A stretch of DNA of 64,000 nt from Rahnella bruchi (GCF_003614975.1 NZ_QZWI01000001.1:930001-994000), one strand, 5' to 3'; counted from the stretch's first letter, positions 47,199 to 56,841 are shown. Notes: generated from the sequence alone by a model not told the origin. Translations and numbers: made by a program.

Positions 47199-47519
47199 CT
47201 TATTCCTCATGACGAAAAGGCTGCCTGAAAGTTGAAAATGACAGGGAGCGCAAACGATACCCTTTGTTCGAACTTACCACTGAATCTCCCTGCTAACCAT
47301 AAGTTAAAATATGCAGAGCGGGATGAATGTCAGTGATTTCACAGGGGCATTGTGCAGAGTTTTTGACTGGCAAACTGAGGTTTATGGCGCAAAATCTACA
47401 AATAAACATCAAAAGTATCGATGTTATATAACGACAAGGCCGGATTTCTCACCATTTGCAGAATAAGAAACCCGACCCCGGATTAGAAAATGTAATGGAA
47501 AAATTGAGCTGGAATTAGA
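47199..47519 (-). promoter_or_regulatory. gcvTHP control region (321 bp)
   Basis: AT-rich non-coding DNA between ubiI and gcvT. A possible minus-strand promoter (CTGACA with TATTTT 16 bases on) lies near 47305-47335. Two CTAAT words, the core of GcvA sites, occur on the minus strand at 47482-47486 and 47514-47518, and a PurR-like box is in the leader. In E. coli gcv is controlled by GcvA/GcvR, Lrp, PurR and CRP. No tandem glycine riboswitch is apparent. Confidence 0.5.
47248..47263. promoter_or_regulatory. PurR-like operator in the gcvT leader
   Basis: GCGCAAACGATACCCT matches 9 of 11 fixed positions of the PurR consensus. It lies ~50 bases before gcvT. PurR represses gcv in E. coli, which links one-carbon supply to purine need. 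Confidence 0.45.
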
Positions 47520-48746
47520 TTATTTCAATCGAACCGAATCGTCCTGTAACCACTCGGGTAAATCGTTCAGCCCCATAGCCTGGCGGACCAGTTTCGGTTT
47601 AACGCCCGGCAGGGAATCCGCCAGCGTCAGGCCGATATCGCGCAACAGTTTCTTGGCAGGATTGTCACCGGCAAACAGTTCGCGGAAGCCCTGCATACCC
47701 GCCAGCATCAGCGCGGCGCTGTGTTTACGGCGGCGCTCGTAACGACGCAGGTACATATGCTGGCCGAAATCTTTGCCTTCTTTTTGCAGGCGTTTGATTT
47801 CTGAAGCCAGTTCAGCGGCATCCATGAAACCTAAATTAACGCCCTGCCCGGCCAGCGGATGCACGGTATGTGCCGCATCGCCGACCAGCGCCAGGCGTTG
47901 CCCGGCAAAACTGCGGGCATAACGACCGGTCAGCGGGAAGGTCATACGCTCGCTTTCCACGGAACAAACACCGAGACGCAGGTCAAAGGTGCTGGCGAGG
48001 ATTTTGTTGAACTCCTGAGGCTCCAGCGCGCTCAGACGTTGCGCCTCATCTGGCGAAACTGACCAGACAATAGAAGACAAATGCGCATCGGCCAGCGGAA
48101 GAAATGCCAGAATGCCTTCGCCGTGGAAGACTTGGCGTGCAACAGACTGGTGCGGTTCTTCGGTGCGGATGGTCGCTACCAGTGCATGATGGCGGTAATC
48201 CCAGAACGTCAGCGGAATGTCGGCATGCTGGCGCAGCCATGACTGCGCGCCGTCCGCTCCGACCACTAGCCGTGCGCTGAGCTGCCGGTCATCATTGAGG
48301 GTAATGAACGCCTCATTTTCGCCCCACGCCACATTCTTCAGGGTCGCTGGTGCGAGCAAAGTGATGTCGGAAGATTTTTCCGCACGTTGCCACAAGGCGC
48401 GGTGGATCACCTGATTTTCGACAATGTGGCCAAGATGGCTGAAACCGTACTCTTCGCCGCGAAACGCAATTTTGCCGAAGCTGTCGCGATCCCAAACTTC
48501 CATCCCCTGATAGGCATTCGCGCGTTGAGCAATAATGTTGTCCCAGACGCCGATAAATTTCAGCAGACGTTCACTGGCAGCATTAATAGCAGAAACCCGC
48601 AAACCCGGCTGTTCCGGTAACGGTGAATCCAGATCCGGCTGCTGGTTTTCCAGCACCGCAACACGCAGGCCGCTGCCCTGTAAACCACATGCCAGCGCCA
48701 GACCGACCATTCCGCCACCGGCGATAACCACATCAAAAGATTGCAT
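47520..48746 (-). CDS. ubiI: 2-octaprenylphenol hydroxylase UbiI (VisC)
   Basis: UbiI is the flavin monooxygenase that hydroxylates C5 of the ring in ubiquinone synthesis. The FAD motif VIAGGGMVGLALACGLQGSG opens the protein, ADGAQSWLR is in the middle, and GDAAHTVHPLAGQGVNLGFMDA is the second FAD site. 408 residues, slightly longer than in E. coli. It is the last gene of ygfB-pepP-ubiH-ubiI, 17 bases after ubiH. Confidence 0.94.
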   Translation of the reverse strand: MQSFDVVIAGGGMVGLALACGLQGSGLRVAVLENQQPDLDSPLPEQPGLRVSAINAASERLLKFIGVWDNIIAQRANAYQGMEVWDRDSFGKIAFRGEEYGFSHLGHIVENQVIHRALWQRAEKSSDITLLAPATLKNVAWGENEAFITLNDDRQLSARLVVGADGAQSWLRQHADIPLTFWDYRHHALVATIRTEEPHQSVARQVFHGEGILAFLPLADAHLSSIVWSVSPDEAQRLSALEPQEFNKILASTFDLRLGVCSVESERMTFPLTGRYARSFAGQRLALVGDAAHTVHPLAGQGVNLGFMDAAELASEIKRLQKEGKDFGQHMYLRRYERRRKHSAALMLAGMQGFRELFAGDNPAKKLLRDIGLTLADSLPGVKPKLVRQAMGLNDLPEWLQDDSVRLK

Positions 48747-48763
48747 AATTGTTCCTGTAAGGA

Positions 48764-49942
48764 TTAACGGTCAACCCAACCCAGCGTCCTGCGGGTGAAA
48801 GCATCGCGCAACGGCGTGATGCCTTCCATCGCCAGCAGACCGAGGTTACGTCCGACCATTAGCGGCAGCCAGCGGTTGGCAAAGAGATGGATCAGGCCAT
48901 CGGTTACACCGACGGTTGCCTGCTGATCGGGCTGACGGCGCTGCTGATATTCACTCAGCACGCGATAACTGCCGACATCGGCGCCCTTCGCCGCCGCTCC
49001 GGATAGCGTTTCCGCCAGCGTCATGACATCGCGCAGACCGAGGTTAAAGCCCTGTCCGGCAATCGGATGCAGCGTTTGCGCCGCATTGCCGACCAGCGCC
49101 AGACGATGGCTGATATGGCTGTTAGCTTTCTGTAATTGCAGCGGATAACTGAAACGTTTACCGGCCTGTTTCATGGTGCCCAGACGCCAGCCAAACGCCT
49201 TTTGCAGCTCGCTGAGGAACTGCGCCTCGCTCCAGTTATCGATTTCTTCTTTCGCTTCTCGCGGATGACACCAGACCAGAGAACTGCGGCCATCCGACAT
49301 CGGCAGCAGCGCCAGCGGCCCGTGTGTTGTGAATCGCTCAAAAGCACGGCCGTTGTGTGGCTCGCTGGTCGCCACGTTAGCGATGACGGCAATCTGACCA
49401 TAATCTTCACGCTGCCAGCCAATATTGCAGGCTTTTGCCAGCGAAGAATGCGAACCGTCTGCGGCCACAAGCAGCTGTGCGTGCAACGTTTCGCCGGTAT
49501 CGAGCGTCACGCTGGCTGAATCTTGCGAGCGCGCGACATCGGTGACTTTCGCCGGGCAATGTAGCGTCACGCCGGGCGCCTTTTTCAGCATGCCAAACAG
49601 ACGCTTGCCAACTTCGTGCAGCTCAACCACCTGCCCCAGTGCTTCTACGCCGTAATGGGCGGCATTGAGATTCACAAAGGCCGCATGACCGCGGTCACTG
49701 ACGTGAATATCACGGATCGGTGTGGCGATAGCCTTCAGCGCTGGCCAGATGCCGACGCGGGCTAATTGCTGACAGGTTCCTTGCGCCAGCGCAATTGAGC
49801 GGGCATCAAAACCCGGATGCCCGTGATGTTCCGGCGCAGTGGCCTCCACCAGATGCACCGGTAAACTGCCTTTCGTCAGCGAGGAAATCGCCAGCGCCAG
49901 AGAGGCACCGGTCATTCCGCCGCCAACAATTACGATGCTCAT
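48764..49942 (-). CDS. ubiH: 2-octaprenyl-6-methoxyphenol hydroxylase UbiH
   Basis: UbiH hydroxylates C1 of the ubiquinone ring. It is a 392-residue FAD monooxygenase with IVGGGMTGASLALAI at the N-terminus and LVGNAAQTLHPIAGQGFNLGLRD at the second FAD site. UbiH rather than UbiF is chosen by the pepP-ubiH-ubiI order, which is the E. coli order, and by NAAQTLHPIAGQG. It is one base after the pepP stop, so translation is coupled. Confidence 0.95.
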   Translation of the reverse strand: MSIVIVGGGMTGASLALAISSLTKGSLPVHLVEATAPEHHGHPGFDARSIALAQGTCQQLARVGIWPALKAIATPIRDIHVSDRGHAAFVNLNAAHYGVEALGQVVELHEVGKRLFGMLKKAPGVTLHCPAKVTDVARSQDSASVTLDTGETLHAQLLVAADGSHSSLAKACNIGWQREDYGQIAVIANVATSEPHNGRAFERFTTHGPLALLPMSDGRSSLVWCHPREAKEEIDNWSEAQFLSELQKAFGWRLGTMKQAGKRFSYPLQLQKANSHISHRLALVGNAAQTLHPIAGQGFNLGLRDVMTLAETLSGAAAKGADVGSYRVLSEYQQRRQPDQQATVGVTDGLIHLFANRWLPLMVGRNLGLLAMEGITPLRDAFTRRTLGWVDR

Positions 49943-49943
49943 A

Positions 49944-51260
49944 TTATTTCTGTGCCGCCGCCATTAATGCTTCAATATCATCGGCTTCTTTCACCACATC
50001 GCCGGTCAGAATTTCAATGCCGGTGGCGGTGATCAGAATGTCGTCTTCGATGCGGATACCGATACCGCGATACGCTTCCGGTACGTCAGCGTCCGGCGCG
50101 ATATACAGACCCGGTTCAACGGTCAGTACCATGCCCGGTTCCAGCGTACGGCTGCGATCAACTGAGCCATAATGACCGACGTCATGCACGTCCAGCCCCA
50201 GCCAGTGAGATAAACCGTGCATGAAGAACTGGCGATGTGCCTGCTCGGCGTAAAGGGTCTCAACGTCGCCTTTCATCACGCCCAGTTTCACTAGACCTTC
50301 AATCATGACGCGCACTGCCGCTTCGGTCGCGGCCTGAATGCTGCTGCCCGGCCCGAAGACCTCCAGCGCTTTATATTCTGACGCCAGCACGATGTCGTAG
50401 ATTTCACGCTGCGCTTTACTGAATTTACCGTTCACCGGGAACGTGCGGGTGATATCACCGGCATAGCCACGATATTCACAACCGGCGTCGATCAGCACTA
50501 AGTCACCGTCACGCAGTTCGCATTCGTTTTCGGTGTAATGCAGGATGCAGCCGTTTTCGCCGCCGCCCACAATGGTGTTGTAGGAAGGATAACGCGCGCC
50601 GTGGCGGTTAAATTCGTGATGAATTTCGCCTTCAAGCTGATATTCAAACATGCCCGGACGGCATTTTTCCATCGCACGGGTATGAGCCAGCGCGGTGATT
50701 TCTCCGGCCCGGCGCATGATGGCAATTTCTTCCGCCGATTTGAACAGGCGCATGTCATGCACCCAGGGACGCCAGTCGATGACGGTTGCCGGAGCAGAGA
50801 AGTTCTGACGAAAACCTTTGCGCAGTTTTTCCATTGCACGGTTTACGATTTCGTCGGCATAGGCGTAATCGCCCTGCGCGTGATACATCACATCAAGGCC
50901 GTTAAGCAGCAGATGAAGCTGATCGTTGATATCGTCAAAAGGCAACGCTTTAGTCACGCCAAGTTTGGCGGGCGCAGCTTCCTGACCTAAACGACGACCA
51001 AACCAGATTTCAGCGGTGAGATCACGTACGCGGTTGAACAGCACGCTGTGGTTATGATTTTCATCACTTTTCACCAGGATCAGCACAGCTTCCGGTTCAT
51101 TGAAACCGGTGAAGTACCAGAAATCACTGCTCTGACGATACGGGTATTCACTGTCGGCACTGCGTGTTGCTTGCGGCGCAGAAAAAATTATCGCAGCGCT
51201 TCCCGGTGCCATCTTCGCTAACAGCGCCTGACGACGATTCTCGTACTCTTGCTGAGTCAT
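49944..51260 (-). CDS. pepP: Xaa-Pro aminopeptidase PepP
   Basis: PepP removes an N-terminal residue that precedes proline. The pita-bread fold metal residues are seen in LVLIDAGCEYRGYAGDITRTFP (two Asp), HGLSHWLGLDVHD (His), LTVEPGLYI (Glu) and GIRIEDDI (Glu). 438 residues, near E. coli (441). I start at ATG 51260, just after a GTG in frame, with AGGAG upstream. It is second in the operon after ygfB. Confidence 0.96.
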   Translation of the reverse strand: MTQQEYENRRQALLAKMAPGSAAIIFSAPQATRSADSEYPYRQSSDFWYFTGFNEPEAVLILVKSDENHNHSVLFNRVRDLTAEIWFGRRLGQEAAPAKLGVTKALPFDDINDQLHLLLNGLDVMYHAQGDYAYADEIVNRAMEKLRKGFRQNFSAPATVIDWRPWVHDMRLFKSAEEIAIMRRAGEITALAHTRAMEKCRPGMFEYQLEGEIHHEFNRHGARYPSYNTIVGGGENGCILHYTENECELRDGDLVLIDAGCEYRGYAGDITRTFPVNGKFSKAQREIYDIVLASEYKALEVFGPGSSIQAATEAAVRVMIEGLVKLGVMKGDVETLYAEQAHRQFFMHGLSHWLGLDVHDVGHYGSVDRSRTLEPGMVLTVEPGLYIAPDADVPEAYRGIGIRIEDDILITATGIEILTGDVVKEADDIEALMAAAQK

Positions 51261-51301
51261 CACCTTCTCCTGAAATCGTTTTAATTAATGCATCGTTTTA
51301 A

Positions 51302-51880
51302 TTAGTGCAATGTACGGTGATTTTCCGCAGCCGTCGGGCGGCTGTGACCAAATTCACCAAAGCACAAAATGGCAGCGACGCGAACGTACTCCACCACTTC
51401 TTCTAAAGATTGCGCCAGTTGTTCCTGATCTTCATCTTCGTCGTAACCAAGTTGCGCGATGCTACGCAAATCGTCGATAGCTTCACCGACTTCACCTTTC
51501 ACTTTAGCGAGTTTTGGTTGCATCATTCCCAGCCCGAGCAGGAAATGGTTGACCCATCCAGCCAGCGCATCGGCACGCTCAAAGACGTGTTTTTCATCAT
51601 CAGGCATCAGCATTTTGAATTCGAAGCTGTCATCTTCGAGGGTGTCTGACGTCACTTTGCGCAGTTGCTGTAGCAAATCTGCCAGTGTGTGCGGGAAGGC
51701 CATGCCTTCATTAGTCAGATCATGCACCATCGTCAGCCAGCTGCCGTCGCGATTGCCACCGCACAGCAAGCCACTGATCAAACCGTGCATTTCTGCTGCG
51801 GTCAAAGCAACCGATTGTTGTTTCAGGTTTTGATCCAACGAATCGTAAGTAGGGTAAGTATTCTCAATAGACATGCGCAT
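51302..51880 (-). CDS. ygfB: UPF0149 family protein YgfB
   Basis: A 192-residue acidic, mostly helical protein. [46 protein letters not shown] and [20 protein letters not shown] match E. coli YgfB. Its molecular role is not established; it heads the pepP-ubiH-ubiI operon. An ATG two codons on (51874) is an alternative start. It is divergent from zapA. Confidence 0.94.
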   Translation of the reverse strand: MRMSIENTYPTYDSLDQNLKQQSVALTAAEMHGLISGLLCGGNRDGSWLTMVHDLTNEGMAFPHTLADLLQQLRKVTSDTLEDDSFEFKMLMPDDEKHVFERADALAGWVNHFLLGLGMMQPKLAKVKGEVGEAIDDLRSIAQLGYDEDEDQEQLAQSLEEVVEYVRVAAILCFGEFGHSRPTAAENHRTLH

Positions 51881-52127
51881 TCGCCATCGTTGGCTGGTTA
51901 AGTTCGTGTTATGCTACCACCAAGGTCTGTCGTAGTACCAGATTAGCAGCCCGCGATCGGGTGGTATAAGGCATGAATGGCACGCCCTGAACAATCGGGC
52001 AGCAGTCAGTCGGTCATGGGGTTGTAACCTGGTATTGAGATAGTTATAGTGGCGCCCGCTTCCAACATCCTGCGCCAGGTCGTAGTGGTCACGTTGGGGC
52101 GGACGAATAATTCAGCAGGAAGGTGGC

Positions 52128-52457
52128 ATGTCTGCACAACCGGTAGATATTCAAATTTTTGGTCGCTCTTTACGAGTGAATTGTCCGCCAGAACAACAGG
52201 AAGCACTGAATCTGGCAGCTGATGATCTTAATCAGCGGTTGCAAGATCTGAAAGTTCGCACTAGAGTCACCAATACAGAGCAACTGGTTTTCATCGCGGC
52301 ATTGAACGTATGTCACGAACTTGCTCAGGAAAGGTTGAAAACGCGCGACTACGCATCCAATATGGAACAACGTATCCGGATGTTGCAACAAACCATCGAG
52401 CAGGCATTGCTCGAACAAGGCCGGATCTCTGAACGTGAAGGGGCGCCTTTCGAATAA
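52128..52457 (+). CDS. zapA: cell division protein ZapA
   Basis: ZapA crosslinks FtsZ filaments at the division ring. This 109-residue protein has the N-terminal [20 protein letters not shown] and a C-terminal coiled coil ([20 protein letters not shown]). AGGAAGG precedes the ATG. 6S RNA and fau follow, as in E. coli. Confidence 0.96.
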   Translation: MSAQPVDIQIFGRSLRVNCPPEQQEALNLAADDLNQRLQDLKVRTRVTNTEQLVFIAALNVCHELAQERLKTRDYASNMEQRIRMLQQTIEQALLEQGRISEREGAPFE

Positions 52458-52504
52458 CACACGTTGCTGACTGACTGGTCACAGGTCGTCAGAAACGGTA
52501 AAAA

Positions 52505-52689
52505 ATTTCTCTGAGATGTTCGCCAGCGGGCCCGTCCCCTGAGCCGATAATTAGTACCAACAGAATGTGATGATCCGTAATCGGTGCGCATGCTCGGTCC
52601 GTCCGAGAAGCCTAAAGATTGCGACAGCACGTTCACCTTGAACCATGGGTTCAAGGGTTACAGCCTGCGACGGCATCTCGGAGATTCCC
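52505..52689 (+). ncRNA. ssrS: 6S RNA
   Basis: About 185 bases, from ATTTCTCTGAGATGTTCGC to CATCTCGGAGATTCCC. The two ends pair (TCTCTGAGATG with CATCTCGGAGA) and enclose the large central bubble that mimics an open promoter and captures sigma-70 RNA polymerase. GAGCCGATAA, GCATGCTCGGTCCGTCCGAG and CACCTTGAACC segments match the E. coli RNA. It is processed from a transcript shared with fau. Confidence 0.96.
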
Positions 52690-52727
52690 CTTTCTTTTCG
52701 GTACATCCCTTTCTGGTGTTTGTATCT

Positions 52728-53324
52728 ATGCCCTACACACCTCTGTTTGCATCAGCCCGACAAACTATCCGCACTGAAATACGTCAACGCAGAAATAATC
52801 TGACCGCTGAACAGCAATCGCAATTTGCGCTTCAGGCAGCAGAACGTGTCGCTACACACCCAAAGATTCAATCCGCAAAAACAATTTCCGTCTTTCTGTC
52901 CTTTGATGGCGAGCTGGATACAAAACCGCTGATCGACCGGCTATGGCGCGAAGGCAAACAGCTTTGTCTGCCGGTGCTTCACCCTTTCTCTGCGGGCAAT
53001 CTGCTTTTTCTGCGTTACACGCCCGATACCCCGCTGATCCGCAATCGCCTCAAAATTCTGGAGCCACAGCTGGACGTCACGCAGGTCATTCCATTATCAC
53101 AGCTGAATATCATCCTGACGCCGCTGGTCGCTTTCGACAGCACCGGACAACGCTTAGGTATGGGCGGCGGCTTTTATGACCGCACCCTTGAGCACTGGCA
53201 GGAAAGCGGGGCATATCCGATAGGTCTTGCGCACGATTGTCAGCATGTCGATGCTTTGCCGGTGGAATACTGGGATGTGCCTTTGCCTCAGGTGATTACG
53301 CCCGCGAAAGTATGGACATGGTAA
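52728..53324 (+). CDS. fau: 5-formyltetrahydrofolate cyclo-ligase
   Basis: The enzyme (YgfA) returns 5-formyl-THF to the active folate pool as 5,10-methenyl-THF using ATP. FLSFDGELDTKPLIDRLW, LPVLHPFSAGNLLFLRY and the phosphate-binding RLGMGGGFYDRTL are characteristic. 198 residues. I start at ATG 52728, 38 bases after 6S RNA; the frame runs back into the RNA gene. In E. coli ygfA is co-transcribed with ssrS and linked to persister formation. Confidence 0.94.
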   Translation: MPYTPLFASARQTIRTEIRQRRNNLTAEQQSQFALQAAERVATHPKIQSAKTISVFLSFDGELDTKPLIDRLWREGKQLCLPVLHPFSAGNLLFLRYTPDTPLIRNRLKILEPQLDVTQVIPLSQLNIILTPLVAFDSTGQRLGMGGGFYDRTLEHWQESGAYPIGLAHDCQHVDALPVEYWDVPLPQVITPAKVWTW

Positions 53325-53473
53325 TGCCAGGCACTAAAACATCACAGTAAAGTACAGATACGGCAGACATATTGTGCAATCCATTTGTATGTTGTAACTA
53401 AGCAAGTTATCTTTCTGCGCAGCGCGTAATACATCACAGCTAACTCTTTGAAATAAAGAACATCCTCATTTTA

Positions 53474-53487
53474 TACATACCGTTACA
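53474..53487 (+). promoter_or_regulatory. RstA box upstream of asr
   Basis: TACATACCGTTACA matches the RstA consensus TACATnTnGTTACA at 11 of 12 fixed bases. It stands 109 bases before the asr ATG. RstA activates asr at low pH in E. coli. A TATTAT at 53530-53535 is a possible -10. Confidence 0.7.
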
Positions 53488-53595
53488 CGCCGATACCAAT
53501 CACTCACGGACAGCGCAAGCCGTCACGCCTATTATTCTCTCACCGGCCCCGCAGTGGGGTGGACACATAAACCAAAAATTCTAAAGGAATTACAC

Positions 53596-54072
53596 ATGAA
53601 AAAAGTATTAGCTCTGGTTGTAGCCGCTGCAATGGGCCTGTCTTCAGTTGCTTTCGCTGCTGAAACCACTGCAACTCCGGCACCCGCTGCAACAGCGACT
53701 ACCGCTGCTCCGGCTCATGCGACTAAACATAAAGCACACAAAAAACCTGTGCAAAAAGCTCAGGCTGCCAAGAAACACAAAAAAGCAGCCAAGAAAGCTG
53801 CACCGGTAGCTCAGAAAGCTCAGGCTGCTAAAAAACACGTGAAACACGCCAAGAAAGCTGCACCGGTAGCCCAGAAAGCTCAGGCTGCTAAAAAACACGT
53901 GAAACACGCTAAGAAAGCTGCACCAGTAGCGCAGAAAGCGCAGGCTGCTAAAAAACACGTGAAACACGCTAAGAAAGCTGCGCCAGTAGCTCAGAAAGCG
54001 CAGGCTGCTAAAAAACATGTAAAACATGCTAAGAAAGCTGCACCAGCTGCGAAAGCAACTCCGGCAGCATAA
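53596..54072 (+). CDS. asr: acid shock protein Asr, with an expanded repeat region
   Basis: The N-terminus [21 protein letters not shown] is the signal peptide of E. coli Asr, so the mature protein is periplasmic. The rest is Lys-, Ala- and His-rich and highly basic, with five 20-residue units of the type [21 protein letters not shown]. coli Asr is ~102 residues; this one is 158 because of the repeats. Asr is an acid-induced, intrinsically disordered chaperone-like protein. I start at ATG 53596 after AAAGGAA. The RstA box upstream supports acid control. Confidence 0.92.
   Translation: MKKVLALVVAAAMGLSSVAFAAETTATPAPAATATTAAPAHATKHKAHKKPVQKAQAAKKHKKAAKKAAPVAQKAQAAKKHVKHAKKAAPVAQKAQAAKKHVKHAKKAAPVAQKAQAAKKHVKHAKKAAPVAQKAQAAKKHVKHAKKAAPAAKATPAA
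53761..54045 (+). repeat. 60-bp tandem repeat inside asr, about five copies
   Basis: Units start at 53761, 53821, 53881, 53941 and 54001. The last four are nearly identical, starting CAGGCTGCTAAAAAACA; the first is more diverged and the last is cut short. All are in frame. Confidence 0.92.
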
Positions 54073-54131
54073 GACGTAACGAAGAAGTCTTCGTGAGCAT
54101 CACTGCTCGCTCTTATCAAGACTGTTAATTT

Positions 54132-54160
54132 AACACCCGGTTCGCCGGGTGTTTTTTTCT
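54132..54160 (+). terminator. terminator after asr
   Basis: AACACCCGG (54132-54140), TTCG tetraloop, CCGGGTGTT (54145-54153) and a T run. A very stable, textbook terminator. Confidence 0.92.
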
Positions 54161-54187
54161 CCGTTTTTTATTCCGAGGTACTGACAG

Positions 54188-54271
54188 ATGATGCTGCGCC
54201 GCTACCAGTTTGAAATCACCCTGTCATCGTTGATCCTTTGTGGTCTGGTCGCCCTCTCCTTTTACTTCTGA
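54188..54271 (+). CDS. ydgU: 27-residue membrane protein, YdgU-like
   Basis: The small frame encodes MMLRRYQFEITLSSLILC and then GLVALSFYF, one membrane helix after a basic start. It resembles the E. coli small protein YdgU (start MVGRYRFEFILIILILC), which as I recall is also directly downstream of asr. GAGG lies 12 bases upstream, a bit far. It follows the asr terminator, so read-through or an own promoter is needed. Function unknown. Confidence 0.7.
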   Translation: MMLRRYQFEITLSSLILCGLVALSFYF

Positions 54272-54330
54272 ATGCTTTCGTTGCCCGGTTATATCCCTCC
54301 CGACATTCTTTAATTCCCTGATGCCACAAA

Positions 54331-54356
54331 CAAAAAAACCGCCTTTCGGCGGCTTT
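54331..54356 (-). terminator. terminator of serA
   Basis: CCGCC (54339-54343), TTTC, GGCGG (54348-54352), with seven A on the left that give a T run on the minus strand, 20 bases past the serA stop. Confidence 0.82.
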
Positions 54357-54376
54357 GTTATTTACGGCTGATACGA

Positions 54377-55615
54377 TCAGTAAAGCAGACGTGCGCGGAT
54401 GGTGCCCGGAATGGCCTTCATCAGTTGCAGCGCGGTAGTCAGCGTATTGATATCCGTTTCTGCGTCGATGACCACATAACCGATTTCAGGGCTGGTTTGC
54501 AGGTACTGTGCCGCAATGTTGATGCCTTGCTCCGCGAAAATCTGGTTGATGCTGGTCAGCACGCCCGGACGGTTTTCGTGAATATGCAGCAAACGGCTGG
54601 CTTTCTCGGTATGCGCTGGCAAAGAGGCTTCCGGGAAGTTAACCGCTGACAGCGTTGAACCGTTGTCTGAGTATTTTGCCAGTTTACCTGCCACTTCCAG
54701 ACCAATACCTTCCTGCGCTTCCATCGTAGAACCGCCGATGTGTGGCGTCAGCAATACATTATCGAATTCACACAGCGGAGAAATGAAGGGATCGCTGTTG
54801 GTTGCTGGTTCTTCCGGGAAGACATCGATTGCCGCACCGGAAAGATGCTTGCTGCGCAGTGCGTTGCACAGGGCAGCAATGTCGATGACCGTACCGCGTG
54901 AGGCGTTGATCAGCAGTGCGCCCGGCTTCATTTGCGCCAGCTGCACTTCAGAAATCATGTCTTTGGTGCTCAGGGTTTCCGGCACGTGCAGCGTAACGAC
55001 GTCGCTGGTGCTGAGCAGTTCTTCCAGAGTAGCAATCGGCTGTGCGTTGCCCAAAGGCAGTTTACTTTCGATGTCATAATAGAAGACGCGCATTCCCAGG
55101 CTTTCCGCCAGGATCCCCAGCTGCGTACCGATGTGGCCGTAACCGATAATCCCCAGACGTTTACCACGCGCTTCGAAGGAGCCGACCGCCAGTTTGTTCC
55201 AGATACCGCGGTGCGCTTTGGCGTTGGCTTCAGGAATACCACGCATCATCAGCAGCATTTCGCCCAGCACCATTTCGGCAACCGAACGGGTATTAGAGAA
55301 CGGTGCATTGAAGACCGGAATACCGCGGCGCGTCGCGGCTTTCAGATCAACCTGATTAGTCCCGATACAGAAACACCCAACAGCTATCAGTTTTTCGGCT
55401 GCCTGGAACACTTCTTCAGTCAGCTGAGTACGCGATCGGAGTCCAACAAAGTGCGCATCACGGATCGATTCTTTCAGCGACTCCGTATCTAAAGCACCTT
55501 TGTGAAATTCAATATTGGTGTAACCCGCGGCACGGAGTGTATCAACCGCACTTTGGTGGACGCCTTCCACTAACAAAAATTTAATCTTGTCTTTCTCAAG
55601 TGATACTTTTGCCAT
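54377..55615 (-). CDS. serA: D-3-phosphoglycerate dehydrogenase
   Basis: SerA makes the first committed step of serine synthesis, 3-phosphoglycerate to phosphohydroxypyruvate. The NAD site is GYGHIGTQLGILAESLG; catalytic Arg, Glu and His are in NASRGTVID, DVFPEEP and LTPHIGGST. The C-terminal ~75 residues are an ACT domain (HENRPGVLTSINQIFAEQGINI) that binds serine for feedback inhibition. 412 residues. It is downstream of rpiA on the same strand, separated by 336 bases. Confidence 0.97.
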   Translation of the reverse strand: MAKVSLEKDKIKFLLVEGVHQSAVDTLRAAGYTNIEFHKGALDTESLKESIRDAHFVGLRSRTQLTEEVFQAAEKLIAVGCFCIGTNQVDLKAATRRGIPVFNAPFSNTRSVAEMVLGEMLLMMRGIPEANAKAHRGIWNKLAVGSFEARGKRLGIIGYGHIGTQLGILAESLGMRVFYYDIESKLPLGNAQPIATLEELLSTSDVVTLHVPETLSTKDMISEVQLAQMKPGALLINASRGTVIDIAALCNALRSKHLSGAAIDVFPEEPATNSDPFISPLCEFDNVLLTPHIGGSTMEAQEGIGLEVAGKLAKYSDNGSTLSAVNFPEASLPAHTEKASRLLHIHENRPGVLTSINQIFAEQGINIAAQYLQTSPEIGYVVIDAETDINTLTTALQLMKAIPGTIRARLLY

Positions 55616-55951
55616 TTCCCGACCCTATATTTTACTGGCTGAATTCGAACTGCTAGGTGACTGCTCAGTCAACATAACAAAAAATTCGCCATCATCAATA
55701 CAAACGATTGCCTGCCCCGTAGCAGAAGGCTCACTTCGCCTGATGGTTTTCAGCATTTCGTGCTGGTTAGAATTTATGGAGCCAGACGTTCAGGAGGAGA
55801 ATGTTAGGAATGTGACATAAGTCACCAAATTAAGGCTTTTGAAGAAAAGATGATTCATCCAGAAAATTATCATCTTCATAACATTGCGTTATGACAGGAG
55901 TGTGTCTGGCTGCTTTTCTATGAGCAGCCAGATCTTCTGCTTATCGCTGGC
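55616..55951 (-). promoter_or_regulatory. serA upstream region (336 bp)
   Basis: Non-coding DNA between rpiA and serA. It holds a CRP-like box at 55811-55826 and, near rpiA, a hairpin CTGGCTGCT/AGCAGCCAG (55906-55914, 55923-55931) without a T tract that may end rpiA messages. E. coli serA has two promoters, the distal one CRP-dependent, and is activated by Lrp. Confidence 0.55.
55811..55826. promoter_or_regulatory. CRP box upstream of serA
   Basis: TGTGA-CATAAG-TCACC matches the CRP consensus at 9 of 10 key bases. It lies ~200 bases from the serA start, fitting a distal CRP-dependent promoter such as E. coli serA P2. Confidence 0.6.
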
Positions 55952-56614
55952 TTATTTCAGCTTAACAGTTTTAACGCCTTCAGAAGTGCCGACCAGCGCC
56001 ACGTCAGCGCCACGGTTGGCAAACAGGCCGACAGTCACCACACCGGCAATACTGTTGATCTTATTTTCCATCGCAACAGCATCCAGAATATTCAGGTTAT
56101 GCACATCCAGGATCACGTTGCCGTTGTCGGTCAGCACATTCTGACGGTATTCCGGCAGACCGCCCAGTTTCACCAGTTCACGCGCCACATAAGAACGCGC
56201 CATCGGGATCACTTCCACCGGCAGCGGGAATTTACCCAGCACATCAACCTGCTTGGAAGCATCCACGATACAGATGAATTTTTTGGCAATCGCCGCAATG
56301 ATTTTTTCGCGGGTCAGCGCTGCGCCACCGCCTTTAATCATCTGCATTGAGCCGTTGATTTCATCAGCGCCATCGACATACACATCCAGCGAATCCACTT
56401 CGTTGCTGTCGAAAACGTGAATACCTAAACTTTTCAGTTTCGCGGTAGAGGCGTCGGAACTGGAAACCGCGCCTTCAATCTGGCCTTTGATGGAACCCAG
56501 TGCGTCAATGAAATGTGCGGCTGTGGATCCAGTGCCGACACCGACAATGGTGCCCGGCGTGACGTAATCCAGTGCGGCCCAGCCGACTGCTTTTTTCAAT
56601 TCTTCCTGCGTCAT
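55952..56614 (-). CDS. rpiA: ribose-5-phosphate isomerase A
   Basis: RpiA interconverts ribose-5-phosphate and ribulose-5-phosphate in the pentose phosphate pathway. [39 protein letters not shown] (catalytic Asp and Glu) and the [11 protein letters not shown] segment are typical. I start at ATG 56614 ([12 protein letters not shown]), giving 220 residues; the open frame extends further back. It is divergent from argP as in E. coli. Confidence 0.96.
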   Translation of the reverse strand: MTQEELKKAVGWAALDYVTPGTIVGVGTGSTAAHFIDALGSIKGQIEGAVSSSDASTAKLKSLGIHVFDSNEVDSLDVYVDGADEINGSMQMIKGGGAALTREKIIAAIAKKFICIVDASKQVDVLGKFPLPVEVIPMARSYVARELVKLGGLPEYRQNVLTDNGNVILDVHNLNILDAVAMENKINSIAGVVTVGLFANRGADVALVGTSEGVKTVKLK

Positions 56615-56841
56615 AATGGCTTCTCTGTCTGATAACACGAAAGTGGCGTGAATGCTTCGATGGAACGAATAGTGGCGGTGATTATAAAGCATGTGCCGAC
56701 AATTTGGATAAGCAACACCGCAGCCAGATCACACTTATTAAGTGCAATTGTGCTGCAAACACAAAGATTTTCCTCACCACAAATCCTGACAATCTGTGGC
56801 ATAGTGTTCGGATAAAATTAAATCTAAGGGACAGAACTCCG

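Noticed and set aside
47199-47519. Glycine riboswitch in front of gcvT
   Set aside because: No tandem aptamer-like sequence is visible, and enteric gcv operons use GcvA, Lrp and PurR.
53761-54045. CRISPR-like regular repeat array
   Set aside because: The 60-bp units are contiguous, in frame and code for the Asr repeats; there are no spacers.
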